A stretch of DNA of 51,531 nt. Source: Gammaproteobacteria bacterium. Its GTDB lineage: Bacteria; Pseudomonadota; Gammaproteobacteria; Pseudomonadales; Azotimanducaceae. A program made the translations under genes and the position numbers. Every line of letters starts with the position of its first letter. Within the stretch, counting starts at the first letter, position 1. A model generated the notes under the pieces. The model searched no databases and was not told the origin of the DNA. It saw only the letters and a program-made list of their open reading frames with translations. Positions 1 through 8,307 of the stretch are shown one piece after another. The stretch is taken from positions 1-51,531 of the forward strand of contig PAPD01000035.1 in NCBI GenBank assembly GCA_002708765.1, read 5' to 3'.

Positions 1-476
1 TCGGGGACATTGGGTATAAATCCGGCCACTCGATCCCCTTTGACAACCCCCGCGCGGCGCAGCGCTGCGGCCAGTTGAGCTACCTGTTCATAAAGTTGCG
101 CGTAACTCATAACCCGGCGTGAGCCATCTTCCAAACGCGCCACCAGCGCGGTTTTTTTCGAGCGGTTGCGCAAGAGGTTTTCGGCAAAATTCAACCGCGC
201 TCCTGCAAACCAGCGCGCACCAGCAAATTGATCGGTATCGGTCACTACCCGATCACAGTTGCGCGAACTGACAATTTGTAGTTGGTCCCAGAGCAATTGC
301 CAAAACTGTTCCGGATGCTCCACCGACCAGCGATGAAGCTCGTCATAATTGCTAAATTGCAGACCTAACTCAGTCTCCACGAACCGCATAAAGCGCATCA
401 TATGGCTACTATTAATGCGTTCAGCGGACGGATGCCAGAGTGGTTGCATTGGTGTTTGCAGTTTAGTACATCCCAT
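1..476 (-). CDS. Acetoacetyl-CoA synthetase, N-terminal part (cut by window start)
   Basis: The reverse strand reads an open frame from ATG at 476 to the window edge, about 158 codons with no stop. The N-terminus has the PLWHPS, FxWQLLWD-like and FAGARWFAGARLNFAENLLR segments typical of acetoacetyl-CoA synthetase in the acyl-CoA synthetase (ANL) superfamily, followed by ALVARLEDG and MSYAQLYEQVAQLAAAL. The known reaction is ATP-dependent ligation of acetoacetate to CoA in the cytoplasm. The AMP-binding motifs lie outside the window. There is no clear Shine-Dalgarno before ATG 476; the in-frame ATG at 449 is an alternative. The first ~22 codons are duplicated at 1018-1068. It is probably a core gene next to the accessory region. 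Confidence 0.85.
   Translation of the reverse strand, partial: MGCTKLQTPMQPLWHPSAERINSSHMMRFMRFVETELGLQFSNYDELHRWSVEHPEQFWQLLWDQLQIVSSRNCDRVVTDTDQFAGARWFAGARLNFAENLLRNRSKKTALVARLEDGSRRVMSYAQLYEQVAQLAAALRRAGVVKGDRVAGFIPNVP
411..461. repeat. 51-bp direct repeat, copy 1 (inside acetoacetyl-CoA synthetase 5' end)
   Basis: This stretch encodes residues about 6-22 of the synthetase. It recurs at 1018-1068, 607 bp away in the same orientation, with one mismatch (449 versus 1056). The mismatch turns the in-frame ATG at codon 10 of copy 1 into CTG in copy 2. Confidence 0.9.
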
Positions 477-1150
477 TGTAAAAGTTTGATCCAGAATGCC
501 CCATCGCTATAATTAACTCAAATAGAACAAGACAGTAATCGTAGCTTCAGTTACAAGCTAGCTAATCGTTGACGACGATTTGCCACCAGACTATCGGGTG
601 TTCGACTTCAATAAGGTTTATTGGAATCAGGCAACCACTCAGAAAGTTCAAGTGCCTGGTCTCTTCAATCAGGTAGCCTAGAAGACCCTAATTCGGATCC
701 CATGCAATGAATGTCGAGTGTATTCTGCAGACGAAATTGGAGTCGCTGTTCTTCAGGGGATGGGTGGACAGTTTCAAGGATTGGCAAAGCTTGATAAAAA
801 CGAGATGATATTCACAACTAGTGTCGAAGAGGAAAGAATAAAAAGAGCGGTGGCAACTTTCCAAGGACATTGCGAAGGTCTTGTAGGAAGCGGCAGAGAA
901 TCCCGAAGATTCTGAAACAAAACTGATCTTAAAGCCGAGTTGATGCGAAGGGGCTTTCAAGTTCTATATGAAGGCATGAAGGATGTAACTAATAATTTTT
1001 CAAGTTACGGACCTCATATTAATGCGTTCAGCGGACGGATGCCAGAGTGGTTGCAGTGGTGTTTGCAGCGGTGGCGATTGAGTTCATCGCCGCGAATCCA
1101 TAACTGCAGAGGACCGTTCGATACACTGATGCTGGTTGACATCAGAGACG
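477..1150. other. 674-bp gap with apparent coding debris
   Basis: No intact gene was found. Short protein-like runs are scattered on the plus strand in changing frames and are interrupted by stops: about 572-680 (contains PDYRVFDFNKVYWNQATTQ and ends at TAG), 709-813 (contains LFFRGWVDSFKDWQSLIKTR) and 852-960 (contains WQLSKDIAKVL, then after a stop EAAENPEDSETKLIL, then after a frameshift AELMRRGFQVLYEGMKDV). Their composition resembles real protein more than random translation, so this may be a decayed gene, but I cannot name a family. The 51-bp repeat copy lies near the right end. Confidence 0.35.
1018..1068. repeat. 51-bp direct repeat, copy 2 (orphan fragment of acetoacetyl-CoA synthetase 5' end)
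   Basis: It is 50 of 51 bases identical to 411-461. Read on the minus strand in the gene's frame it gives LQTPLQPLWHPSAERIN, then loses similarity and soon reaches a stop. It is therefore a fragment and not a second gene. Possible origins are a duplication linked to a rearrangement, or the remains of a second synthetase copy. Confidence 0.85.
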
Positions 1151-1816
1151 CTAGATTTGAACTCCACAGGCTGAGAGAAAGGAAACCTTCTGATCTTCAG
1201 TCATTTCATTGAAGATAGGGACGCGTAAAGACGTAACCGGAAGGTTAACAAATTCAGGCGATGCAGTTTGTAGGGTTGCGGCGATGTTGTGCAGGCCGTT
1301 ACCTTCCTCACTACCATCTGCTACGGCTCTCCCGACTTCGGCTGGCCATGGACCAATGGGTTCCAGCATATAGCTTGCCTTCCCTTCATTGTTAATGGGC
1401 AGGTTAAACGGATTGTCGCGGCCCAAATATTCCACGATCGATGCCATTAACAGAGCTTCATCCTTAGAACGCTGTAGTTGACCTTCCTTGCCATAGAGAG
1501 CGCCAGATTGGTTGGCGATGTAGGCCCAGGGTAGTTGAACGTGAAATCCAGGGAGTGCCCTGGCTTCTGGGATGATGCCGTCGGCAGCGCTCACCTTGCC
1601 ATTTTTTACCATGATGTAATAACCGGAGTGTGTCCGGCCGCCTCCCATAAGCCGCTGCGGTGGGTGGGTGTAGTCTTCGGTAAATGCCCAGTTAATGGTT
1701 TTGGGTAACTCGACCGCTTCAAGCATTTTTACGGATGCTGCTGCACAGGCCTCACCCCATTCCCTGGAACCAAATTCCCCAACAGGGCTTAGCGCAGACA
1801 TATCGATTACCGGCAT
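1151..1816 (-). CDS. Conserved-looking protein of unknown function, 221 aa
   Basis: I do not recognise the family. ATG 1816 is chosen because AGAGGA lies about 5 nt upstream; the longer frame to 1882 starts with TTG and adds an unconvincing N-terminus. The protein starts MPVIDMSALSPVGEFG, has Trp/His/Gly-rich segments (NWAFTEDYTHPPQ, GGGRTHSGYYIMVKNG), then PWAYIANQSGALYG and NPFNLPIN. It has no signal peptide, membrane helix or familiar nucleotide-binding motif and looks like a soluble cytoplasmic protein. It is transcribed away from the GPH symporter, and the space between them carries a pair of the shared half-sites, so it may belong to the same regulon. Confidence 0.6.
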   Translation of the reverse strand: MPVIDMSALSPVGEFGSREWGEACAAASVKMLEAVELPKTINWAFTEDYTHPPQRLMGGGRTHSGYYIMVKNGKVSAADGIIPEARALPGFHVQLPWAYIANQSGALYGKEGQLQRSKDEALLMASIVEYLGRDNPFNLPINNEGKASYMLEPIGPWPAEVGRAVADGSEEGNGLHNIAATLQTASPEFVNLPVTSLRVPIFNEMTEDQKVSFLSACGVQI

Positions 1817-1900
1817 CTTTTCCTCTTTGAGTATTTTTAGGAACTCTTGTCTGAATCTACCGCCCAAGGCGACACTCGGCAAGCTTCGCGTCGCTCATTC

Positions 1901-1935
1901 TCACCCAGAATAATTGATTCTAAGAAATGGGTGGA
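1901..1935. promoter_or_regulatory. Candidate operator: inverted pair of TCACCCA half-sites
   Basis: TCACCCA at 1901-1907 faces TGGGTGGA at 1928-1935 (inverted CACCCA/TGGGTG arms, 20-nt spacer) between divergent genes. The same half-site is found in seven other intergenic regions of the window. A regulatory role is inferred from recurrence and position only. Confidence 0.45.
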
Positions 1936-2019
1936 AGCAGTGTCGAGACAACTTCGTCAAGAAATTAACTGGCACCAGCAATAGATTAGACTGGTCATGC
2001 CGTCACAAACACGAATGCA

Positions 2020-3462
2020 ATGAAAGAACCTTCGACAAACAGGCTCCGCAAGCTCTCAGTTAGTACAAAGCTCTTGTTTGCATCCGGCGCTCTGCAGGAA
2101 GCCGTGGTAACCGCTGGGGGTATCGTTACCGTTCTTTTCTACAACCAGGTATTAGGAGTGTCACCAGCTCTGGCTGGAACTGCTTTTCTGATAGCCAGTA
2201 TTTTTGACGCTATTTCGGACCCTCTGATTGGAGCTATTTCCGACCGTTTCCGCAGCCGGTGGGGCAGGCGTCACCCGTTTATGTTTGCGTCAGCGCTGCC
2301 TATTGCGGTGAGTTTCTATTTTCTCTACCAGCCACCGGATGGATTGGGCGAAACCACCTATTTCCTCTGGCTGGTGACGTTCCTGGTGCTGTTGCGCCTT
2401 TCTCAGACTTTTTATCTGATCCCGCACGATGCATTGGGTGCGGAACTGACCGATGACTATGAAGAGCGATCTTCTATCTTCGGTTACAACTCCGTCGTTC
2501 AGATGCTGCTATCGATGTTTACCGCGATGATGCTCTACGCGGTGATCTTTCCGTCTACAACCGAATATGAAAATGGGCTTCTTAATGAAGCAGGGTATTT
2601 TGTTCTCGCATCGACTGGTGCCGTGACCATCGTTTTCTCAGTTATCGTCTGTTCCTTTGGCACGTTGAATCAGCTTCCGTATCTGCACGATTTTGAAATC
2701 AGTAAGAAGTTCACTTTCCCGAACTACTTTGGCCAGCTAGTGGCACTACTCAGGAATGTCTCCTACCTCTCGGCGTGTCTAAGCCTGCTCACTATTTATT
2801 CCGGGTTGGGCATTCTGGGTGTTGTTGCCACTTATGCCTATATCTATGTGTATGAGCTTTCATCGGAGGCCATGTTCTGGGCGGGCGCTGCAAAGGTGCC
2901 TGGTGTCATTGTCGCCATCCCTTTACTAGCGTACCTGTCCCGGTCGCTGGAAAAAAAGACGATTCTCATCATGGCGACGCTGGTCACCTGCATCATGATT
3001 TCGCTGCCACACAACTTGAAAATGCTCGATCTGTTCCCGGCTAACGATTCACCCTTCATCCTCTTTGCTCTGTTTGTCCCATTGCTGCTGGGTTACATGA
3101 TCTTTCCTGTGTCGGCGATCATCATCGATTCACAGCTGGTTGATGTGGCGGATCAGCATGAATTCAGAACAGGTGAAAGATCTGAGGGGGTCATTTTTTC
3201 GGTACGCAGCTTTGGCATTAAGGCAACACAGGGAGTCGGTGGTCTGCTGGCTGGGTTTGGTCTCGAATTCATTGGCTTCCCTGAAAAAGCTGAAGTCGGC
3301 GGGCTCGCAGAAAATACGCTCACAGGGTTGTTATTCCTGAACGGCCCACTCTATCTCATGATCTACCTGACTGCGGTACTGTTTATGACCCTGTATCAGA
3401 TTGATAGGGCCACTCACAGACAGACTCTGCAGGAATTGGAAGCGAGGAGAGCCCAAGCTTAG
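2020..3462 (+). CDS. GPH-family sugar:cation symporter (MFS, MelB/SUC-like)
   Basis: 480 aa with about twelve hydrophobic segments; an inner-membrane secondary transporter. The diagnostic stretch is DAISDPLIGAISDRFRSRWG followed by RRHPF at residues about 63-86. It combines the GPH signature after TM2 with the RxGRRxP loop shared with plant SUC and animal SLC45 sugar carriers. FFLIPHDALGAEL-like residues follow TM4 and IDSQLVDVADQHE lies in the late loop, both usual for GPH members. Members import glycosides, pentosides or hexuronides with H+ or Na+. The neighbouring cytoplasmic furanosidases make an intact fructoside-like glycoside a reasonable but unproven substrate. The Shine-Dalgarno before ATG 2020 is weak. 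Confidence 0.85.
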   Translation: MKEPSTNRLRKLSVSTKLLFASGALQEAVVTAGGIVTVLFYNQVLGVSPALAGTAFLIASIFDAISDPLIGAISDRFRSRWGRRHPFMFASALPIAVSFYFLYQPPDGLGETTYFLWLVTFLVLLRLSQTFYLIPHDALGAELTDDYEERSSIFGYNSVVQMLLSMFTAMMLYAVIFPSTTEYENGLLNEAGYFVLASTGAVTIVFSVIVCSFGTLNQLPYLHDFEISKKFTFPNYFGQLVALLRNVSYLSACLSLLTIYSGLGILGVVATYAYIYVYELSSEAMFWAGAAKVPGVIVAIPLLAYLSRSLEKKTILIMATLVTCIMISLPHNLKMLDLFPANDSPFILFALFVPLLLGYMIFPVSAIIIDSQLVDVADQHEFRTGERSEGVIFSVRSFGIKATQGVGGLLAGFGLEFIGFPEKAEVGGLAENTLTGLLFLNGPLYLMIYLTAVLFMTLYQIDRATHRQTLQELEARRAQA

Positions 3463-3465
3463 TGG

Positions 3466-4257
3466 TCATTGCCTCAGTCGGTAAATCCATTTTGATCTTT
3501 CGGAAAATAAATCGAGTTCCTCTGCGGAGATCTGGTTACTGAGATTGTCAGGCATGAAGTACTGGCGGTAGTAGACGATGGCAAGCATGGTTCTTAACCG
3601 GTTGGTGGAATTCGGCATGCCTCGGTGCCAGGTCCTCATATCTCGCAATACAATCGAACCGGCGGACATTAAAGTCTGCACCGATGGTTGATCAGAATAT
3701 TGTTCCGGTGGAATTCTCAGTGTCGCGACCTCAATAGGGCTGCTGTCCACCCGAGTATGCGAAGCAGGCCAGATTTCTGTTGCGCCGTTTTCGATGGTGA
3801 AGTCATCAAGCGCTATGTTCGCGGCAATGAGTACAGGTGGCATGGGTGTCTGAACCTCGGGAAAAATGTGACCGCTATCCCGATGTACATTTTGTTTGTT
3901 ACTACCAGGGTAGGCCGCATTACAACCGTAGGGCAGGCAACCGAAAAAGCGTTCCCCCAATACCGATCTCAGGACCTGGAATATCATGGGGTTTTCGATT
4001 ATCAACGGATCTATAAAGGGGTTCTGTAAAGGCAGCTGCACACCGCCGTGATTACCGGCACGCTTGAGTTCATCTGCGCAATTTTCATATTTTGCGTCGA
4101 GTTCAGTGCAAACCGCAGACCTTAGCGTGTTAACCCAGGTCTCGGGTAGTACCTCCTCTAACACGACGAATCCTTCGTTCTTTAGTATATGGGTAGCGAG
4201 GCCAACACTTTTCTGAGTCAGCTTGCCAGCTACTTTTTCATCGATACTAAGCTTCAT
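3466..4257 (-). CDS. PhyH family Fe(II)/2-oxoglutarate dioxygenase
   Basis: 263 aa, the usual length for a phytanoyl-CoA dioxygenase-like enzyme. The double-stranded beta-helix metal triad is visible as H125-R-D127 (NVHRDSGH) and distal H211 (TWHRGMPN), with R222 (LRTMLAIVYY) as the likely 2-oxoglutarate ligand. GATEIWPASH precedes the distal His, as is usual. The enzyme should hydroxylate or oxidatively dealkylate a substrate using O2 and 2-oxoglutarate in the cytoplasm; the substrate is unknown. It is the last gene of a minus-strand trio, and its ATG (4257) lies inside the end of the PhyH-HEAT gene (11-bp overlap), so translation is probably coupled. It is convergent with the symporter gene, 3 bp from its stop. 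Confidence 0.88.
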   Translation of the reverse strand: MKLSIDEKVAGKLTQKSVGLATHILKNEGFVVLEEVLPETWVNTLRSAVCTELDAKYENCADELKRAGNHGGVQLPLQNPFIDPLIIENPMIFQVLRSVLGERFFGCLPYGCNAAYPGSNKQNVHRDSGHIFPEVQTPMPPVLIAANIALDDFTIENGATEIWPASHTRVDSSPIEVATLRIPPEQYSDQPSVQTLMSAGSIVLRDMRTWHRGMPNSTNRLRTMLAIVYYRQYFMPDNLSNQISAEELDLFSERSKWIYRLRQ

Positions 4258-5935
4258 CGTTAGCAGTTAGTCTCGCGAGAGTTGCTCGTCTGTGGGCTTG
4301 GGTCCAGCCACCCGCCAAGGCTGACCTCTTGTTCTGGGCGGAATCCCAACAGCGTGCCCTCAAAAAATGAATAGCGGCACGCATGCCTTCGACAGAGCCG
4401 TGTCGTTCGAGTGCCAGGCAGGCGATTAACGGTGGGTAACCATTGTCGTCTTCGAACGTATCAATAAGAGCGGCCTCTACTTCAGCTGAGGTTGTTTCTG
4501 CATTGCTAACCCAGGCCAGCAGCGCCAGTGAACTCAGGTAGCGGATCTGTTCCAGCATGAGTTTGCGTGTGTCGTCGTCTTTCCAGTTCGGAACATCTTT
4601 GACGAGAAACCTGTGCAGTAGCGTCAAGGTTTTTGTGTCGATACTGCCGATAGTGCCGAATGTGCCGAGGGCACAGAGTGCATCTAGAGTTACGCGAATA
4701 ACACAGCCTTCAGGGTCGTCAAGGAGGTGACAGATATCGTCAATGTAAGGGGCAACAGTCTCCGGTCCCATCTCTCCCAGTGCATAGACAGCGTTTAGGC
4801 GTATCCAGGGGTCATTATGTTGTAAGAGTTCAACCAGGCTTGATGCAGCAGGAGCGCCCATGGTGCCGAGAGCGACTGCCACGTCTTCCGGTGTGAACTG
4901 ACGCTCAATGAAAAATCGTTCGAGGTGATTGGTGGACATGCCGTAGTTGGCCATGTTCTTCGGGTCAGCCAGTCTGTGTTTGTCCTGTCCTGCCGTTTGG
5001 ATCAGCGTTTCGATGAGGCTGTCTACGGCGATTGTGGGTGATGTCGCTGCCCCGTAAAGGCTGGTCAAGCGGGTTTGCTGGTTCGGGCTCTGCAGACCCG
5101 ATAGAAAGCTTGGCAGTGCATCGGCAACGGGAGCGTCAATTGCATCTAAAGGTTCTGCGCCACGCATCCAGTTCCAGATCGAACGCCAAACAACCGGTAA
5201 CTCATCTGGTGTCTGAAGTTCGGCTGGTTTCTGCCATTCAGCATTTTGGTGATTCCAGCTTGGCGATGTTGGGGGGCGAGTACGAACGGCAACGAACTTC
5301 ACCATATACCTGCACCGATCACTGCTGTTTGGCGTGCCGGCATGACCGATATCGAAATGAGCAATAATGACTGATCCTGCAGGTATCACTTTCATGACTG
5401 CCTGCTCAGGTTTTAGCTCATGCAGGGTCGCGTAAAGGTGTGAGCCGGCCAGTAATCGGGTTGGCCCCATTTCCAGAGGTGTGTCGTGCGGGAAGTAGAA
5501 GATGTTTGCCGCGCGAGGTCGGTGCCATCGGGTCCGGCCGCAGGAGGCATGCCCGTCCTGATGCCAGGTGGCTGCGGATATTGAACCGGTTGCCATTTTT
5601 GGCTGCCCGTCAAAGGCTTCAGCAATGGCGGTCTGATCCAGGGGTTCGCTGTTGTGCGGGAATCGGTGAGGCAGGAATGCAAATTGATCACCTAACAAAC
5701 TGATTAATGCGCCCTGTACCGCTGCAGAATCGCAGACGTTGTTCAAAGCGGGCACCCTCGGCACGATATTGTCACCCGGATGCGGTATCTCATGTTCCAA
5801 AGAGTAAGCAATCTCTTCAGAGACTTGCGCATGAAAGGCGTCCTCGAGATTCGAGTTAATCATGATGAAGCCATCGGCGATAAATCGCTGGACCTGTTCA
5901 TCGTTCAATAAAATAGGTGTTTGCTGGTCAGTCAT
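4247..5935 (-). CDS. PhyH dioxygenase fused to C-terminal HEAT repeats
   Basis: 562 aa from ATG 5935; a TTG at 5950 would add five residues. The N-terminal ~230 residues are a PhyH oxygenase with H125-Q-D127 (TWHQDGHASCG), distal H198 (HFDIGHAGTPN) and R209 (CRYMVKFV). Residues ~280-540 form alpha-helical HEAT-like repeats (for example LVELLQHNDPWIRLNAVYAL and the repeat around YIDDICHLLDDPE). HEAT repeats normally mediate protein binding, so the oxygenase may dock on a partner. The same architecture recurs at 10731-12341, with similar C-termini (HFLRARCWDSAQ versus QYLMSARWDHAS). The ATG overlaps the upstream furanosidase-like gene by 8 bp (ATGACTGA), indicating one operon. Confidence 0.85.
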   Translation of the reverse strand: MTDQQTPILLNDEQVQRFIADGFIMINSNLEDAFHAQVSEEIAYSLEHEIPHPGDNIVPRVPALNNVCDSAAVQGALISLLGDQFAFLPHRFPHNSEPLDQTAIAEAFDGQPKMATGSISAATWHQDGHASCGRTRWHRPRAANIFYFPHDTPLEMGPTRLLAGSHLYATLHELKPEQAVMKVIPAGSVIIAHFDIGHAGTPNSSDRCRYMVKFVAVRTRPPTSPSWNHQNAEWQKPAELQTPDELPVVWRSIWNWMRGAEPLDAIDAPVADALPSFLSGLQSPNQQTRLTSLYGAATSPTIAVDSLIETLIQTAGQDKHRLADPKNMANYGMSTNHLERFFIERQFTPEDVAVALGTMGAPAASSLVELLQHNDPWIRLNAVYALGEMGPETVAPYIDDICHLLDDPEGCVIRVTLDALCALGTFGTIGSIDTKTLTLLHRFLVKDVPNWKDDDTRKLMLEQIRYLSSLALLAWVSNAETTSAEVEAALIDTFEDDNGYPPLIACLALERHGSVEGMRAAIHFLRARCWDSAQNKRSALAGGWTQAHRRATLARLTANDEA

Positions 5936-7313
5936 GGCTTTCAAGAACAAAAGAATATATTTGTGCGGATTTTACGGTAAATTCAAGATGGAGTTCTTCG
6001 GTGACAGTTCTTAAGGGCTCAAAAATGATGCCGTCAGTTATCGATTGTTGTATTTCTGTTTCAGCCAGCACCGAGTTGGCTTTGTCCAGAACTCTCACTT
6101 TTAGGGAACCATGCTCTTCAATGTCTGCAGAAACTTTTACAGTTTCGCCGGAATAGGGCACCGGTGTCGTGGTGAGTACGCCCGGTGCGTTGTTGTCCAA
6201 CTGCCGGTAACCTGCGAACCCATCAGGGCGTAGTGTTGCCAGAGCCAGGCAGCCAGTACGCCAGTCAAAGTGCAGCCAGTCACTGCCGCCATAAAAAAGT
6301 CGGATTTCATTGTCCAGAAATATCGGTGCGACACAGGGGTAGACGCAACCGTAGTCGTAGTCGAGTTCAATATCGCTACAACCGATCAGGGCCGCTCCTT
6401 CGTCTATCCTGTGCCAAGCACGGGTGTCAGGGCTCCAGGCAAGTTCAGTCCATACCCGGTCAGACACCTGATCATGGATGGCAACCAGGCCAAGATAAAG
6501 CCCGGCATGCTCGAAGACAGAGATGGCGTAGGGTTGCAGCTCCCAGTGACTGCCTTCAATGATGACCTCTGTATTTGACCAGGTAATGAAATCGGGACTT
6601 TCCAATCTCGCCACTTGCCTTGCCCAGCCATGATTGACCTTCGATTCCATACCGATGATTTCACGATCGGTTTTAACCCACGTCCGGGTGAAGGCGACGT
6701 ACCGGTTTAACTCAGGGACCCAGATGGCATTGTTGTGAGTGTCTCCGGCGGAGTCGGATTCGAGCTTGACTGGTTCAGACCAGTTCAGGCCGTCCGGAGA
6801 ATCGCTGGTATGCAAACCCTGGAAGATACATTTGTATCTTTTGCTGGCATCGGCTTCGTTTTTGTCAAGAAGGATACCGGCGCCATGTGGGCCGCGCCAA
6901 ACCAGGTTGTTGTGGGTGTCCTCGTCATACTCGACGGAATTGAGATCCGGTTTCTCCCAGTTAAGTCCGTCGCTGGATACGGCGTAACAGATGCCCATTT
7001 CCATATCTTTTCGTCCGGTATAGGGCGTTTGACGGCGCTCCTCCAGTGACGTTCCCGGATGACAACGGTTCGAGATAATAAAGGGACTGTACCAGCACTT
7101 ATAAACTTGCTCGTTCTCATCGAAGATGACATTGCCATAAAGGTTGTCGAACCGTTGCTCCCAGGGTTTGTCTTCAATAAAAAGTGGGTTGGCGGCATGC
7201 TTTTGAACAGTGCCGACTCGCAGGTCCAGGTTGGATAAACTGGCGACAACTCGATTGTCCAGTAGGAGATATCGCCCGGGGCGTCTGGTTGCTGGTTGGG
7301 TCTTGACGTTCAT
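5928..7313 (-). CDS. GH32/GH43-like five-bladed beta-propeller glycosidase-like protein
   Basis: 461 aa from ATG 7313; a TTG at 7346 would extend it by 11 residues. Repeated blade-like segments are visible: NVIFDENEQVYKCWYSPF, ICYAVSSDGLNWEKPDL, DGLNWSEPVKLES, NNAIWVPELNRYVAFTRTW and PIFLDNEIRLFYGGSDW. This pattern (S-x-D-G-x-x-W-x-x-P, NN-W, FYGGS) belongs to the furanosidase/beta-fructosidase superfamily. The strict GH32 motifs (NDPNG, RDP, EC) are not present, so the catalytic acids are uncertain and it may be a distinct subfamily. A short beta-rich C-terminal domain follows from about residue 385. No signal peptide is seen, so it is probably cytoplasmic. It is first in an operon with two PhyH oxygenases, which suggests that it exposes or removes the group they oxidise. 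Confidence 0.7.
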   Translation of the reverse strand: MNVKTQPATRRPGRYLLLDNRVVASLSNLDLRVGTVQKHAANPLFIEDKPWEQRFDNLYGNVIFDENEQVYKCWYSPFIISNRCHPGTSLEERRQTPYTGRKDMEMGICYAVSSDGLNWEKPDLNSVEYDEDTHNNLVWRGPHGAGILLDKNEADASKRYKCIFQGLHTSDSPDGLNWSEPVKLESDSAGDTHNNAIWVPELNRYVAFTRTWVKTDREIIGMESKVNHGWARQVARLESPDFITWSNTEVIIEGSHWELQPYAISVFEHAGLYLGLVAIHDQVSDRVWTELAWSPDTRAWHRIDEGAALIGCSDIELDYDYGCVYPCVAPIFLDNEIRLFYGGSDWLHFDWRTGCLALATLRPDGFAGYRQLDNNAPGVLTTTPVPYSGETVKVSADIEEHGSLKVRVLDKANSVLAETEIQQSITDGIIFEPLRTVTEELHLEFTVKSAQIYSFVLESHD

Positions 7314-7376
7314 TGCTGGCAATTTTAAACGAGAACATCCGTTCAATCGCCTTTGGCTAACGATCCGCTGTCAGTC

Positions 7377-7388
7377 TTCCCCCAAAAT
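7377..7388. promoter_or_regulatory. Candidate operator half-site between divergent operons
   Basis: TTCCCCCAAAAT lies between the divergently transcribed furanosidase-like gene and the SDR gene. It sits about 38 bp upstream of a plus-strand -10-like TACAAT at 7427-7432. It matches the half-site found in the other intergenic regions. Confidence 0.4.
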
Positions 7389-7426
7389 CGCCACTAAACT
7401 GGATTAGTGTTCTTTGTTGAAAGTTC

Positions 7427-7432
7427 TACAAT
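7427..7432 (+). promoter_or_regulatory. Possible -10 element for the SDR-aldolase-kinase-PhyH operon
   Basis: TACAAT (5 of 6 to TATAAT) stands 30 bp before the SDR start codon. The hexamer 17 bp upstream (TTAGTG) is a poor -35, which would fit activator-dependent expression. The call is weak. Confidence 0.3.
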
Positions 7433-7462
7433 GAGGGCAAGTGAGTTTAGGCTGGCGAGTTA

Positions 7463-8218
7463 ATGGATTCTATAGATGATAGTCTGGCGGGTAGGGTTGC
7501 GCTGGTGACAGGGGCCTGCGGCGGTATTGGCCGCGCAATCTGTCAGCGGCTGGCAGCAGAGGGTGTTCGTTTAGTCCTGGTGGATCGGGATGCAGAGGGG
7601 GTCGAAGCTCTGGCGTCTTCTCTGGCCAGCGATACATTTGTTTCAGTAGTTGATGTCAGCGATGCCGAAGCCGTGGCGAGTCAGCATGAGTACATTGTCA
7701 GGCAATTCTCGGAAATAGATATTCTTGTCAACTGCGCAGGGATTTTGTCCAACAACAAACTTCTGACCACAGATCCGGGAGAGTGGCGCCATGTTATGTC
7801 AGTGAACCTGGACAGCGCGCTTTACTGGAGTCAGGCAGTAGTACCCCGGATGCGCGATAAAGGTTTTGGTCGCATCATCAATATTACGTCATTTGCCTGG
7901 AAGGCGGGTGGGCTGACCGCGGGTACAGCCTATACAACGTCGAAGGGCGGCATGGTTTCCCTGACATTTTCCATTGCCCGAGAATTCGCTGGTCAGGGGA
8001 TAACGGTTAATGGCATCGCACCCTGCTATGTGATGACCCCGATGGTGAGTGAACAATTGACTGAAGAACAACGCCGCACCACACTGGAATTGTTACCTGT
8101 AAAAAGATTCTGTACACCGGAAGAGGTTGCGCATACGGTTCGGTTTCTGGCATCTCCGCTGTCAGGTTTTATTACCGGTGAAATTATTGATATGAACGGT
8201 GGTCTGCAGTTCGACTGA
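7463..8218 (+). CDS. SDR-family NAD(P)-dependent oxidoreductase
   Basis: 251 aa, classical SDR length. The cofactor motif TGACGGIG is at residues 16-23, NCAG at ~90-93, catalytic Ser143 (ITSFAW) and the Y157-TTS-K161 motif. The end (GFITGEIIDMNGGLQFD) is the usual SDR C-terminus. Asp at the end of beta-2 (LVLVDRDAEG) favours NAD(H) over NADP(H). The reaction is oxidation or reduction of a hydroxyl/carbonyl in a small molecule, and the neighbouring aldolase and kinase point to a sugar or sugar acid. It is the first gene of a plus-strand set that continues with the aldolase 134 bp downstream. Confidence 0.9.
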   Translation: MDSIDDSLAGRVALVTGACGGIGRAICQRLAAEGVRLVLVDRDAEGVEALASSLASDTFVSVVDVSDAEAVASQHEYIVRQFSEIDILVNCAGILSNNKLLTTDPGEWRHVMSVNLDSALYWSQAVVPRMRDKGFGRIINITSFAWKAGGLTAGTAYTTSKGGMVSLTFSIAREFAGQGITVNGIAPCYVMTPMVSEQLTEEQRRTTLELLPVKRFCTPEEVAHTVRFLASPLSGFITGEIIDMNGGLQFD

Positions 8219-8307
8219 AGCTGGTTGTGAGTATCATCAAGGGATGGCTGTTGATTATGGTCTGAACTCGGCAGATCATATCTGCTAGCAGGTAAAGGAA
8301 AAGTGTT

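Noticed and set aside
688-960. 90-codon minus-strand frame in the first intergenic gap
   Set aside because: Low-complexity Ser/Phe-rich translation with no ribosome site. The opposite strand carries more protein-like fragments.
940-1212. 90-codon plus-strand frame running through the 51-bp repeat
   Set aside because: It crosses the repeat copy antisense to its original coding direction and overlaps the end of the gene at 1151; no protein-like pattern across its length.
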